A stretch of 64,000 bases of DNA from Podocnemis expansa (lineage: Eukaryota > Chordata > Testudines > Podocnemididae), in NCBI GenBank assembly GCA_007922195.1, contig ML681964.1, forward strand, positions 2,091,101 through 2,155,100, given 5' to 3'. Position numbers and translations under genes: made by a program. This document shows, piece by piece, positions 1 to 12,062 of the stretch (position 1 is the first letter of the stretch; every line of letters begins with the position of its first letter). The notes beneath the pieces were generated by a model, which was not told where the DNA came from, did not search any database, and was given only the letters and a program-made list of their open reading frames with translations.

Positions 1-1655
1 CATTTCTGTGGCTTCACAATGCTAAAATCAGCTATGAGGAAACAGTAATCATAGTTTAGAAGCAGACAGATTGTTAGCTAACTAGGGCTTCTCCAGCTGG
101 ATGACTGGAAACTTTTACTCCAAGTTAAAAAAAACATAGAAAATGAGAACGAGACTAAATAATGAGGGTATATTAATCCCACTCCGGGCTTGGAGGTGTT
201 AATGCGAAACACTGGGTGTAATCATCTTAGCCCTGCTACGTCTGCAGTAGGCCTCAACCGTGGTGTTCAGAGGGTTGAACCTAGCTCAGTTATGGCCCGA
301 GCATGAAGGAAAGCAGACCTCTGGCTCTCGCTCAGTAAGCAAAGCTGGACTGGAGTCATGGTGCTTAGGTAGTCTGCAGGGTACCTCTCTACAAAGAGCC
401 CAAGGCAGTTGGGAAAGAGCACTAGGAAGTGAGATTGTCCAGTATGTTCTATGCTGGTAGAGGGGCCTGCAGGGAGTGGGCTCCAGCTGAATCAGGGACT
501 GCTCTGTGGAAGGACTGGAGAAAATGCTCCTGTACCAGAACCAACGAGAGAGCAGGAAGCTTCATGGTGAGAAGATGGAAGAGGCTTAGAAAGTAGTGCT
601 GGTATATGGGGAGTCTAGGAAGGGGCTGAAGCAAAGGCCTAAGATAGGACAAAGTAGTAAGTGGTCCAGGAAGGCAGCAAAGACTCCGTGTGCTCAGGCC
701 TTGTTTGCCTACTCCAGGGCCATGGGCCCATAAAACATATGGAGAGGAAGGCCTCTGTTCTTCTGTGAGTCCAGAGAGAAGTTGAAGGAGTGCCGGCTTA
801 CTCTGCAAGGGAGAGGACTCTATATGACCTGTCTAGAGGGGTGAATTGTGAGAATCCTATCACTATAGGGAAAAAAAAGCTGTTAGCTGGGGCAGCTAAA
901 GGAGTTAAGCCTGCTACACCATGCCCAACCATTAGGGGCTCCAGAGACCAGTGAGTCATGTTTGTGGACTACTGAAAAGTAGTGTGAATTTCACCACTCA
1001 GCCGTGCTCTATTTGTTCATTTTCATTTCACTGCCTCCCTATATAGTATATTTTCTATTTGTTGTTACCTCTTCTGGTCTGAGCAGCTAGCCAAAGATTT
1101 AAGATATTTTAAGTTGTGCCAGTTAAGAGCAGGAAATTAGTGATAGCTGGATATTTATGTGCTGTGATTTTATGCACATTTTTGTGGAGGTGGCTGTCTC
1201 CTTCCAACACACACCGTGACAGTTCCACTAATCATAGCCCTAGCCCCTGCATCTGAAACCCCTTGAGCTCTGTGAGTCAGCTTTTTCCTATGCCTTTTTG
1301 TGGCGTGCTGGGCAATTGTTTCAGCCTCCTGTTTACAAGGGCTTCTTCACATTTATTCTAAAGCAAGGTGGTAGATACGTCCAACCAATAACAAGGTGTA
1401 ACTCATAATTATATTCTCATGGTAGGAAGTAAGTTCCTTGGGGCAAGGCCTGCGGTCTTATTCTTATTTCTAACAAGATCCTTTTATACCACTCTGATAA
1501 TGTGTAGTGGCTAGGAGTGTAATTTATGGCCACTTAATTCTCCATCTCATGGCCAGTGGTGTAAAGGTCTCTTGGAATAAAGGAAATTCTAGTCCCTGGT
1601 CAGTAAAACACCTCTGTACTAAATAAATATGAAATAATCACCACAATTTCTATTT
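1..1655. other. Non-coding sequence, nothing recognised
   Basis: No open frame here resembles a known protein, and no repeat family, RNA gene or terminal inverted repeat was recognised. Composition is ordinary AT-rich vertebrate intergenic or intronic DNA. The short frames at 260-460 and 449-808 overlap on opposite strands and have no recognisable domain. Confidence 0.5.
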
Positions 1656-1660
1656 AAATG

Positions 1661-2095
1661 CATGGGTGCATTACTGCACGGGCCTATGGGGCCTGTGCCC
1701 AGGAACCCCCTGTATTGTGGGGGCCCTCCTGCCTGCCAGTGCTGGGGGGGCAGGGCCACACTGGGCCATAGGTTGGGCTCTGGGGGTGGGGCCATCTGAT
1801 ATGCAGTATGGCCTCCAGGGTGGCCTTTTGGTTGCACCAGAGGCTGCACTGCATGCCGGTTGGCCCTGCTGTTCCAGAGGGCTAAGCAACTGGATCCAGG
1901 ACCAGGACCAGGGCCAGGGCTGGTGAAGAGACTGGCCTCTGGCTCCGGGGCCCCAAGTGCTGGCCTGCCAAAAGGCTACCAGTGAGGAGCCAGGGCCCTA
2001 GGCTGGAAAGGGGGACTGGAGCTCCAGGGGGGGCAGAGGCAGGGTGCCAGGCTGGGAGTCCTAGCAGTGGGGGAGGCCCCTTAATTTGCTTCTGT
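1661..2095 (+). mobile_element. GC-rich hAT-like element, left end plus divergent body
   Basis: The segment is much more GC-rich than its flanks. Its left edge (a GGGTGCATTACTG-type start followed by GGGGCCTGTGCCC) resembles the left ends of the better preserved hAT-like copies at 19619-19937 and at the right side of 20850-21233. A matching right terminus is not visible, so the right boundary follows composition only, and no duplicated target site was found. The overlapping short frames on both strands are a by-product of high GC content. It may instead be an unrelated GC-rich repeat. Confidence 0.35.
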
Positions 2096-2144
2096 AAGGA
2101 CAGTGCAACAACAAGCTGTCGTCTCATTGGTCTGTCCCTCCTCA

Positions 2145-4800
2145 TTTGATGTCATTGAAAGGTCAAGGTGAGCATCTAAATGTGAAGAGTAATGTGGCTT
2201 TCTTCCCTAGATAATTAGAAATAATTTCTGGTCTGAAGGAGGTTGCAATTAACAATATAAATGTTGAGCACTGAGCTCTCCTACTTCAAATGACTAGCTG
2301 ATTTGATCTGTGCTGTCCCTAAATCTCAATACTTGTGTAATACAACAAGCTTATAATCTTTTATTATATCCGACAGTAACAGAGGTGTATTAATCAGAAA
2401 TATCCTTCTTTGATTTGCTTTGGGTAGAGCATAAAATTCATCGGTAAAAGGGAAGGAGTCGAGTAGCACACAAAATTAACTTTTCATCTATTCCTACAAA
2501 GATATGCCTTAGAGTTTTGACAATGTAATCAATCTTTTAAAAAAGAGTTTTAGTACATGCAAATGCAAAACAGTCTGAGCCTTCCACATTGAAGTCTCTT
2601 ATTGGCTGCACATGCCACCCTAAGGGGAGCACAAGTGCTTGATTCTCCACTACCTGGCTCCTTGTGTAGTCATATAGTCTGAGCAAAGGAGATAGAAAGG
2701 GATAGCAAATCAGAATACTAACAACTGATGCTCCCTGGGGGAAAGTAACTGTACAAAGCCATGAAGAATCAAACCTGTTGTACCTGAAGCAGTGCAGTGC
2801 CCCATGGCGAAGGCAGTTACTTCAAGACTTTTGAAGAGGATATGGTGTTTGCTCCCTTCTGTGCATTGTCAAGTCTAGGGGAATATAGCTGTGGCCTAGA
2901 CCTTACCCATTCCTTGGTTCTTCTTAATGCTCCTCAGAAGATGCAGAACCAGCAGCAGCAGCACTCTACTTTTGTATCTACTGTCCTTAGGAGAATGCAA
3001 GAGCAGTGGTTAAAATTATAATTTGATGGGCCCCAGAACCTTCCTAATTTCTGGGACCCCTTCATGCATGTTTGGGTCCTAGCCGAGGTAGGCACTTGCA
3101 ACCACTTTTCAGTACCATATGCACTGGTTATTGCTCCATAAAAATAGTTATAATTTTATATGTCATTTATGTCTATATCAGTTATTGTCACAAACTAGCA
3201 AACACTACATAATGCAACAAGTTGTGATTAACAATGTGATAAATAAAATGTGATGTTATTGACTGAACACAATGCAAGGCATAAGCAGAAACAATTGAGA
3301 CAAACAAAAGCACAAAACAGCATTTATTACTTGCAGTAAAACACAGATACGCAAACTTTCATTAATATCAACATACCAGTACATATATTTTTCATTGAAG
3401 TAAACTTCAGCCAAAACCATTCATAAAATCAATTAATATTTTTCCATTGTCTATCATGTTGATTTGATTGTTGCACCTTCATCTTGAAGGCCAGTCTTTC
3501 TTGAGAGACCCTGAATGCTAGTTGCTGCTATCTTATTTAAAGGTAACCATGATTTGACTTACTTTAAAGGTTCCAACAATGCAAATGGAGGCCCATCGGA
3601 TTTGTGGGGCCCAGGAATGGTGTTCCTAGGTGTTCCCATGTACTTTAACCCCTGTGCAAGGGCCACATTTTGTAGCACTTGATTTGGGGCCCATATAGGT
3701 ATATACGTAAGAAATAGGTACAAGTTAAGGCAGTAATACAAAAGTCTACAGGTCTTAAGCCTATAAATAACTTACCAAAGTTAAGGGCTTTACCATAGGT
3801 ACCTAACCCATAAATGCATTTTTACAGCAAGATAGTGATGCTGTCAGTGTTGCTAAGTTGTTGATGCATGGCTGCAAGAAGCCAGTCTGTATGAGATTTA
3901 GATATTTTTTAATTAAGAACATCAGCAGATGTTCAGCTAACTGAAGGAATGTCCTAGTAACAATTTGACATATATGCTAATACATTTGAGTTAGTAGGTT
4001 TAATGACCTATGAAAAGGGCACCTAACATTAGTAGGATTGGGAAATGCAAATAAGAGAGGAATGCAGAAATCCCACCGCATATGTGTTAAGTATGGTAGC
4101 TGTTAGCTAACTTATGGTTAAAAGTGGTACTTGGTCCATATACTTCAGAGAGGTTTCCTGGAACCCACCAGACTATAAGACCACTCATAGAACATCTGTG
4201 AGTATGCAAATTACAGTGCTGGACACACTGTTTTTTACCTTCGTTACTTTGCTGGTTTCTAGTGTTTGTGATATTGCTAAGTGTTCTGATAAAACTAAAC
4301 AACAGAATATTAAATTGGAAATAGATCAGGCAACAGTTGTGGCTGCTGCTATACTGGCGTGAGGGGAGGAGGCTTTATGCATTCCCACCCTTTGCATATA
4401 ATCTCTTCAGGGCTGGGCACACTCTTGCCCTATGAATGTTTTCAGGACGATGCAAAGTAATTGTGTATTAGTCTATGCAACATTTTTGATACCAGCATTA
4501 TCTCAAGTTTGGATCTGAGCTACAACTTTTCATTTTGACTTCCACATTCCCACCATTCCTGTCTCTTAGATAAGTGATGATTAGAGCCTTGATAAAGTAT
4601 CTGTTTTTATAGCTCCAGCAATGCTGATGTGAGAAAGGACAGATACATTAATTATAAAGAACAGTTCATTTGCACTGTCAGCTTGGGACAGAAATCTTTC
4701 AGTGGGCACTCCAGAGCAGCTGATTCTGAACTTGCTTCTCTGGAACTGGAAGCCAAGATCTGTTATGGAACTACAATTCTTTTGTGAAAGCTGTTCATGC
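2145..4800. other. Non-coding sequence with weak repeat traces
   Basis: No coding exon is recognised. Around 3025-3060 and 3575-3690 there are phrases rich in GGGCCCC; the second, read on the minus strand, resembles part of the repeat at 9560-9600 (an AACACCATTC-TGGG phrase). These are probably remnants of one old repeat family. A short CAG run lies at about 2951-2962. Nothing else stands out. Confidence 0.4.
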
Positions 4801-4813
4801 CAAATGCATTGTA

Positions 4814-5289
4814 CAGCGGGGACCTGTTTACGCGCGGGTGTCAGGGGACAAGCCCCCAGCAACTGCACATAAAATGGCCTGCGCGTAAACAGGACCGGAA
4901 GCTTGCTGCCCTGGGGCACTGTCCCAGGCACCGCTCCCTGGCTGCGGTCCACGCCCCCGGCCCTGATTCTGTGCTGGGGTCCGAGCCGCCCTCACGTGCC
5001 TGCTGCCGCCAGCCTGGCCCTGGATCCCCGGCCGGGCACAGGGCAGGGAGGAGGGGCGGCGGCCACTTCCAGCCCCATTCTAGGTCCAGCTGCCCGTGGC
5101 CGCAGCTGCCGCTCCCTGCCCTGCCAGTGCCCAGGGTGCATCTCCAGGGCAGCGACGCTCCTGGTCCCATTTACACAACGCGCATTAATGGGACCTGCGG
5201 GTTAATTTAGGGCCTTTGGGGGACATCCCATTACCACGCATTAACCGGTTCCATATGCAAACCGGTCATGCGGTAATGGGTCCCCACTG
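4814..5289 (+). mobile_element. hAT-like element with CAGYGGGGACC ends
   Basis: The left end reads CAGCGGGGACC and the right end, on the minus strand, reads CAGTGGGGACC. Flanks 4805-4813 (TGCATTGTA) and 5290-5298 (TGCCATGTA) look like a decayed 8-9 bp target duplication, typical of hAT transposons. Just inside the left end a 16-bp arm (GGACCTGTTTACGCGC, from about 4820) is repeated inverted at about 4881-4897, forming a hairpin. The centre is GC-rich and partly matches another hAT-like family (see 4898-5162). No transposase is encoded, so it is non-autonomous. Confidence 0.6.
4898..5162 (+). mobile_element. Nested fragment of the CAGGGGC hAT-like family
   Basis: From about 5060 this stretch follows the right half of the element at 19619-19937: GGCGGCCACTTCCAGCCCC, then a GCTGCCGCTCC phrase, then CTCCAGGGCAGCGACGCTCCTG-like terminal sequence ending at 5162. 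It therefore appears to be a second hAT-like element, or a piece of one, lying inside the 4814-5289 element. Its left end is not clear, so whether it is an insertion or an older shared module cannot be settled by eye. Confidence 0.45.
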
Positions 5290-5298
5290 TGCCATGTA

Positions 5299-6850
5299 TA
5301 GAATATTTATTTATAGAAGAAAGTTACGTTTCAAATGATAGGCTAGGATAACCAATATTTCTTACTCCCCACTCAAATTTGCTTGTCTTAGAACTCATTA
5401 AATTTGAGGGGGTTTTTTTATGGGGGAGAGGTAGTAGATCACTTAATGGTTACATAGCACACTTTATCTCTGGGACCTTCGCTTGTGTTTGATTTGTGTA
5501 TGTTTGTCAAATAAGCCTGGAGATTTCAAATCACTCCTAGCCTATGTCGATGATATTATCACAGCAGACCTACTTCAGTAGTAATGTAACACTATTTCAG
5601 TGATTTACTCTCACATCTTGAAAGATAGTGCCCCACCTGGATGATTGAGTGAACTGCAGCTGGGTGTTAAACCTTAAAAAGTCATGATATATATGATTAA
5701 CAGCTCCATCTGTTTCAAGTTACACAGGGTACAAAGTTTCAGTGAACAAAAAATGTTGGAATTACTCTCTTGTTCAGGAGAAGGCAGATGCCCTTATAGT
5801 ACACACAAGTACACCATCAGTGCAATACCATATGTATGATTCCTTTCTGGCAACTAGCTTATATTTGAAACATGAGAACTCATGCCCTCTCTGGGTTAAA
5901 TATAACAAAGGCCAATGGCAGATAGTAGTCTCTAGGCCCTGACCATTTCAGAAGTTCAGAGCACCTACTCCTTCTGTTTATGTCAATGGAAGTTATGAGT
6001 ACTCAGCCCTTTATTCATGTGTCTGCTCTTCTTTATCCTGTCAAAAGTTTGCCTTTCAGTTCAGTAAATCCCTGGGATTATTATTTTTGCACTAATTTAC
6101 TTTTATTAACATTAAATTTTGTTGTTCATTTCCACTTGGAGCAAAAGAATTGATGTAACTGACCAGACCCAAACTCCAGTTAAGAGTCCAATAGCCCATC
6201 TCCAGCAATAACCAATACCTGTAACTTATAATGCACAATTTTGCAATAACGTGCCCCTGAGAGAAGTTTATTTCCAGCCCCAAACACTTAGCTATTACTT
6301 TTAAGTACTGGAGCAAGACAGTTGATGTCCCTTGGAAATGATCTTAGATAGAATTTTCTCTGCAGTTACATGTGCTGCTGACCGAAAAGTCTAGTCCCTT
6401 TTCAGTCCTGCTAGACTCTTTGACTCAGTAACATCTTTTGCAGTGAGCTTACAAAGTTGTGCATATATTTCTTGTATCAATATTAAAATGTGTTGCCTTT
6501 TAAGTGGAGTGTTCACTTGTTCTTTTATTAGGAGATGAAATAAATAGGAGCAACCCTAGGACACTCCCTACATCACTCTTTGTTTTATATACCTCCTGTA
6601 GTGTCCTCTCTTTGTCTCTTCTCTAAATTCAATATTAGGACAATTCTTAGGGCACTGAGGGCTGTGAGTCTCCTTGTTACCTCTGGCACCAGGGAGTCTT
6701 TCTTGTGATAGCAAGGTTTTAGATCCCTGGCACCACCACCCTTTCTTTGCTGTTAAGAATATGTGCACCTGAACTACTTTGAATTGCTCCCCTGTGATAG
6801 CCAGCCCCTGACATTGGTTACTCACAGTATTTTCAGATCCTGAGAAACCT
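5299..6850. other. Non-coding sequence, little recognised
   Basis: No exon or RNA gene recognised. Around 5945-6015 there is a weak trace of an old inverted-repeat element (sequence near GTTCAGAGCACCTACTCC facing GTCAATGGAAGTTATGAG), like the better preserved copy at 57481-57619. Confidence 0.4.
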
Positions 6851-6878
6851 TCAGAACCTCGTTGTTTCGAAACAAAAA

Positions 6879-7032
6879 AAACATGTTCACACGACGCACA
6901 GTTGTTTCGAAACAAGGGGAAGCCCTTGTTTCAAAACAACGAGGTTGTTTCGAAACAAGTTAAACCCCATTTGGGGACGAAACAAACTTGTTTCGAAACC
7001 CTTGTTTCGAAACAAGGCGTGTGAACATGTTT
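6879..7032. repeat. Inner unit with perfect 15-bp terminal inverted repeats
   Basis: The left end AAACATGTTCACACG (6879-6893) is exactly the reverse complement of the right end at 7018-7032. Between them are four or five copies of the TTTCGAAA palindrome. The unit directly abuts the run of Ns. It may be a small complete element or one half of a larger foldback whose other half lies in the gap. Confidence 0.65.
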
Positions 7033-7432
7033 NNNNNNNNNNNNNNNNNNNNNNNNNNNNNNNNNNNNNNNNNNNNNNNNNNNNNNNNNNNNNNNNNNNN
7101 NNNNNNNNNNNNNNNNNNNNNNNNNNNNNNNNNNNNNNNNNNNNNNNNNNNNNNNNNNNNNNNNNNNNNNNNNNNNNNNNNNNNNNNNNNNNNNNNNNNN
7201 NNNNNNNNNNNNNNNNNNNNNNNNNNNNNNNNNNNNNNNNNNNNNNNNNNNNNNNNNNNNNNNNNNNNNNNNNNNNNNNNNNNNNNNNNNNNNNNNNNNN
7301 NNNNNNNNNNNNNNNNNNNNNNNNNNNNNNNNNNNNNNNNNNNNNNNNNNNNNNNNNNNNNNNNNNNNNNNNNNNNNNNNNNNNNNNNNNNNNNNNNNNN
7401 NNNNNNNNNNNNNNNNNNNNNNNNNNNNNNNN
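7033..7432. other. 400-base assembly gap (N)
   Basis: Exactly 400 unresolved bases. The gap starts at the end of an inverted-repeat unit and is followed by GC-rich sequence. Reading frames drawn across it are not real. Confidence 0.99.
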
Positions 7433-7593
7433 TCTGGCGGGGGGGCTGAGCCACCCCGCAGCGGCTCACCCCCTGCTGGTGCCTGCAGCCCCCTTTCTGG
7501 GGCTGCAGGGTGAGCCAGCAGCGGCTCACCCCCAGGGGTAACGAAATAGCATGTTCACACTGTGAACTTGCTATTTCATTTCCCGCTTTTTTT

Positions 7594-7630
7594 CTTATTT
7601 CGAATTAACATTTTGTTAATTCGAAATAAG
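7594..7630. repeat. Perfect hairpin with 16-bp arms
   Basis: CTTATTTCGAATTAAC at 7594-7609 is followed by a 5-base loop and its exact reverse complement at 7615-7630. Each arm contains TTCGAA. It is part of the TCGA-palindrome element and may be a subterminal transposase-binding structure (inference). Confidence 0.75.
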
Positions 7631-7717
7631 ATATTTCGAAATAAGGTGTTGTTTCGAAACAAGTTGTTTCGACACAACTTGTTTCGAAATAACCCTGTGT
7701 GTGTGAACACAGCCTAA

Positions 7718-9560
7718 AAGTCATAGTACTACAGTGGCAATATAGACACTTACTATGGTGACTGAAGGAGTGGGTTCTGTTGCTGCAGCAAATCCACCCC
7801 CTTGAGAGGTGGTAGTTATTGACAGAATAAGTCTTCTTCTGACTTAGCTGCATCTACAGTGGGGACTTGGTCAACCTAACTACAGTGCATCAGGCATGAC
7901 ATCTTTCACAGACCTAAGCAATGTTGCTTGGTGGATATAGCTTAACCCTTTATTATAAACTCAGTATCTTTCACACAATCTAGTGGGTCTAAAACTGTGC
8001 TCTATGGATCTGTTTCTGTCATAACCCACAGCTGTAGTCTCTTAACATTTTTTTTGATGCACTAAACTGAAAAAGTAAGGCCCTCTCTACAGCCTGCATG
8101 CCTGTTTTCTGGTTTTTCTTGATCAGCTCTCTCTTTGGTATTGTGGCTGTTCTCCCTTAGCTTTGCTGGGTAACAGTCTTCTCCCTCCAGCAAAACAGGC
8201 GTGGGGTAAATTCCCCCCACTCTGAATGGGTCTTTTTCTCCTTCTACCCTCTATGTCTCTTGGCCACAGTATTCTGGGCAGCCCTGGTCTGGCTGGTGTA
8301 GCACCCCTGTCCCACAGAATGGATGAGTCTATAGGCTGGTGAGGTCCAGACCACAGGCGGCACCTACTTCCAGTTTCTTCACTTGGATTGCAGCCAAGGT
8401 GGTGAGGTGCTGGGGTCAGAGTAGCCTCAGTCCTCCTCTCAGGCTTGTGTCTGAGTTTGCTCCACTGCTTTCCTTCTGAGAAGAAACACTGTCCTCTGGC
8501 TTTGGGAAGATTTTTTTTTTTTTTTTCTCTCTCCTCCTCAGCTTCTACCACATATGAGGCTTTTACCAGGGCTGGAGAAACCTTTGCCTAGCCTCAGCTG
8601 TTTCTAATCAGGCTGCAGTCAGCTTCCCTTGCCAGAAGGGAAGAGGGCTTTTACCATTCTAGGGCTGACAGATATGCCCTCTGTTACCCTTTTGTAGCTC
8701 TCTGGCCTGACTTTATCACAGTATGGATTCAGTTGTGAACAAATTGGTCAATAACCTCAAAATTGGAGGAGTAGCCAACAACCGAGAGGATGGAACTGAG
8801 CAACAAGGTAACCTGAAGGGAATAGGAACTGTGGGTAGTAGTAATTGATCTGGAACTAATGAATGTGCAGTTCTGCTCCGAGGATGAGGATGTAAATGGG
8901 GAGGTGTTGTCAAGCAGGTACAGTGATTGTAGTGAGTTCAGTTTATTTCATTGCCACTTTAATGCTGCCCTAATGCTATATGTACATGACAAGATGTATA
9001 CCTTGTACAGTAGTTGCCAGGCATAGTTATGCAGGAACATTGCCATATCAAGCCTGTGCAGACTGTGGGAGGGGGGAGTCACTGATGAGGGGTCTGCTCT
9101 AAGGCTTATACATTTTAATTTGTGTTTAGAATAACATATTTGCGCAACAGTGGCCCTCCTGATAGGAAGCAAAGAAAGATTTGGAAAAAATTAAATATTA
9201 AAAAATAGACATAGGATTGCTGATGCTCAATTACATGAAATGATTTTTTACCTCAGGGGACTGTTAGGGTCTAGGCTAGCATGGTAGTGTATAATCCAAG
9301 GCCTGTTTGTTTTGAAAACACCTATCTTTGTGGTTTTGAGTCTAACATCTTATGGGGAGATTGTCAAGGCTGACAGGCCCAATATACAAACTCCCTTACA
9401 ACTCTCCACCTCCACTAGTTTTTAAAGACTCTAAGTGCTACCCTCCCACAGTAGAAAGGGCGGTGATGCAGATAACATCCCACCTTCTCAGCCAGACAAC
9501 ATGCCACTAACAGGCTCCCTCAGTGATTGCTGTGACACACCGTCCATGCCAGGGTTTAAA
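7718..9560. other. Non-coding sequence with a T16 run and a possible CR1 trace
   Basis: No exon recognised. A 16-T run lies at 8511-8526. Around 8735-8800 the phrase near CTCAAAATTGGAGGAGTAGCC and its surroundings resemble the CR1 segment after the FADD box, but too briefly to call firmly. Confidence 0.4.
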
Positions 9561-9775
9561 GTAAGCCAGAACACCATTCTGGGACCCACTACATTTAGGG
9601 GCTCAGCATTCTGGGGCCCCTAAAAATAGAACATGGAGCTGGAACGCTGTGTTCCAGGGCCCACTATTTAAAAACAGCAGGCCCTGGGATGCAGCGGTCT
9701 GGTTCCACATTATACTTTTAGGGGCCCAAATGATGGGACCCTAAAAATAGCAGGTCCTGGAGCGGCATTCTGCTG
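9560..9775. repeat. About three degenerate 60-bp tandem units
   Basis: Units beginning near 9594, 9655 and 9715 share a TTTAGGGGCC / CCTAAAAATAG / CAGGNCCTGG pattern about 60 bases apart. This looks like a short decayed tandem array inside an interspersed repeat; a related phrase occurs on the minus strand at about 3575-3690. Confidence 0.45.
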
Positions 9776-9800
9776 CATTTCAGCAGGCAGGGTCAGGGGC

Positions 9801-10078
9801 CAGGGGCATTGCTGAGGGGCTCAAGCCCTGCCCCAAACCCTTCCCCTTCCATGGCCCACCCCCAACCTGGGGCCAGCTGCCTCCATCCCAGCTGCACAAT
9901 GGCCTGACCCTGGGGCCTACCACCCCCACCTCCCCAGCCATGCTGCTGCCAGTGAGTGCAAGTGCAGCCTGGCTTATGCCGGTGGGGGGGGTATTGGGGG
10001 CAGGGAGTGGGGTGCTGGCATGGGGCGGCAGGAGCTGGGGTCTGGGGGGCCCACCTGCGTGGGAGCATTCCAGGGCCC
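9801..10078 (+). mobile_element. GC-rich hAT-like element (CAGGGGCATTGCTGAG end)
   Basis: The left end at 9801 reads CAGGGGCATTGCTGAGGGGC followed by a CAAGCCCTGCCCC phrase, like the outer ends of 26896-27370 (CAGTGGCATTGCTGAG on the minus strand) and 19619-19937. The body is strongly GC-rich. The right end is not clear and no target duplication was found, so the right boundary is set by composition. Confidence 0.4.
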
Positions 10079-10723
10079 TCCAAATTATACTATAACTTTT
10101 GATCTATGCTCTCTCCTTTTCTGTTCCTCTTCTGTGAGCAGTCAGGGTATGTAATATGCAAGAATCTTGTTGTCTTCTGTACTTGATAAGCAAAAGTCTT
10201 TCAGATTTCACTTCCCTGTACCACCTTGTAAGAATAAAGCAGAGTGGAGGGGTAATGTGATGTGCACAAGCCGAAACACAGCTGGCAGGTCCTATCAACT
10301 TTCTCAGTGACCTTTCAATAACACAGACGTATAGATTTGTATCACAACTGCTTTTAAATAGGATTTATTCATTTAAAGGAGATGATAAATTGTTCCATTT
10401 TATCACACTCTTAAAGGAGGATTAAGACAAGATTATTTTTGGCAGGATAAGAGAGAGATGAACAATACATCTGGAAAACTGCCAGTAGAGTTCCTATTCT
10501 TAAGAAAAGGGGGAAAAGTGATCTAGGTCGCTATAGGCCTGTTAGTTTGACCTCAGTAGTATGCAAGATCTTGGAAAAAATTTTGACAGAGAAAATAGTT
10601 GAAGACATTGAGGTTAACGGTAATTGTGATAAAATACAACATGGATTTACAAAAGATAGATCATGTCAGATCAACCTGATCCCCTTTTTTGATAAGATAA
10701 CAGATTTTTTACAATAGTGAATG

Positions 10724-11489
10724 TGTAACCCATATGCTTAAAAAGGAGCAATCTCTTTTAGGGATCCCTTATGGCTGAGTTACGTTACTGGGCAGATTTT
10801 GCAGCCCAGAAATGAGAACTTTCTGGTAAGAGGGTGTGGTAGCAGGTTGAGCATGCTGCGCAAGTTTTAGTGTGGTGCTGGAGTGAGATGCCTGAGAGGA
10901 GCAGCCCCCAGAAGAGCAATCAGAGAGGGCTGCAGAGTCCATGTGCTCAGGAACTGAGTGAAAAGAGCTAAGCCGGAGTGGACTGCAGGATGTTTTCTCC
11001 CTGCTTTGGACTGTTTTGCACGAGAGTTTTCTGCTGTAGAACTGGGAGCTGGATGGCCAGTGACCAGATTGTGTGGTGCTGGTTACCCAGGAGGAGGAAG
11101 GGACTGCATAGCATTTGCCTGAAGATTCCTGCAGCCAGAGATGAGGATTGCTGCTTCTGTTTTGCATTCAAGACTCAAGCATTTGAACAAAGACTGCAAT
11201 TGAGATAAGGGTGACTCCACCTGAACTTTGGGACTCTTGGGTTTCTTGCTGTTTTTTGTTTAAATTCATTTTGGTTCTTAGGATAGTTTGTTTAGTTAGT
11301 TAATAAAGTTCATTGTTATGTTTATTCTGAGTAATATTTTGTTGTGGAATGGGAACACTGAGCAATCTTAGCTGTGAGTCCTGTACAGACTGGATCCTGG
11401 CTCTCTAGTTGCTTTCTGCAGGGATTTCTCTCTGTTAGGCACTGGAGAGGGGCAAGTAAATGCATTTGAGCCCACAGCAGCAGGTTACA
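10724..11489 (+). mobile_element. Solo LTR, 766 bp, with 4-bp target duplication
   Basis: The segment begins TGTAACC and ends GGTTACA (7-bp inverted ends with the retroviral TG...CA boundary). It is flanked on both sides by AATG (10720-10723 and 11490-11493), and removing it joins the two parts of the CR1. AATAAA at 11302-11307 is a candidate polyadenylation signal inside the LTR. No gag, pol or env sequence adjoins it, so it is best read as a solo LTR left after recombination of an endogenous retrovirus-like element. A 4-bp duplication is typical of class I (ERV1-like) integration; the class call is inference. Orientation follows the AATAAA. Confidence 0.8.
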
Positions 11490-12062
11490 AATGCAGTGGG
11501 TCTGATTTATCCAGATTTCAGTAAGGCATTTGATACAGTTCCCCATGGGGAATTATTACTTAAATTAGAAAAGATGGGTATTGATAAGAACATTTAAAGG
11601 TGGATAAGGAACTGGTTAAAGGGGAGACTACAAAGGGTCATTCTGAAAGGTGAACTATCAGGTGGCAGGGAGGTTACTAGTAGAGTTCTGCAGCAATCAG
11701 TCCTGGGGCCAATCCTATTTAATCTTCTTACTACTGAAATTGGCAAAAAAAGTGGGAGTGTGCTAATGAAGTTTGTAGATGACCCCAAGTTGGGAGGTAT
11801 TACCAGTACAGAGAAGGATGAGGATATCATGCAGAAAGATCTGGATGATATTGTAAATTGGTGTAATGGAAATAGGATTAAATATAATAGTCGAAAGTGC
11901 AAGATCATGCATTTGGGGACTAATAAGAACTTTTCCTATAAGCTTGGGATGTATTGACTGGAAGTGACAGAGGAGGAGAAGGACCTGGGTGTGCTGGTTA
12001 ATCTCAGAATGATTATGAGCCACCAATGTGATGTGGCTGTGAAAAAGCAAATGCAGTCCTTG

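Larger units (their letters stand above)
6870..7714 (+). mobile_element. TCGA-palindrome element (TTTCGAAA type) containing an assembly gap
   Basis: The segment is dense in the palindrome TTGTTTCGAAACAA and variants. The right end (GTGTGAACACAGCC, ending 7714, followed by TAA) resembles the ends of the elements at 27864, 33611, 36235, 49210, 26250 and 54483. The left end is less sure because several ACATGTTCACAC phrases occur. Sub-structures: a 6879-7032 unit with perfect 15-bp ends, a 35-bp palindrome at 7543-7577, and a hairpin with perfect 16-bp arms at 7594-7630. The interior after the gap is GC-rich. No transposase is seen. Confidence 0.55.

Noticed and set aside
6945..7541. Open frames across the N run
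   Set aside because: They consist mainly of unresolved bases and transposon palindromes.
10724..11489. Gene 3' UTR suggested by AATAAA at 11302
   Set aside because: Inverted TG...CA ends and the AATG duplication show an LTR; no coding exon precedes it.
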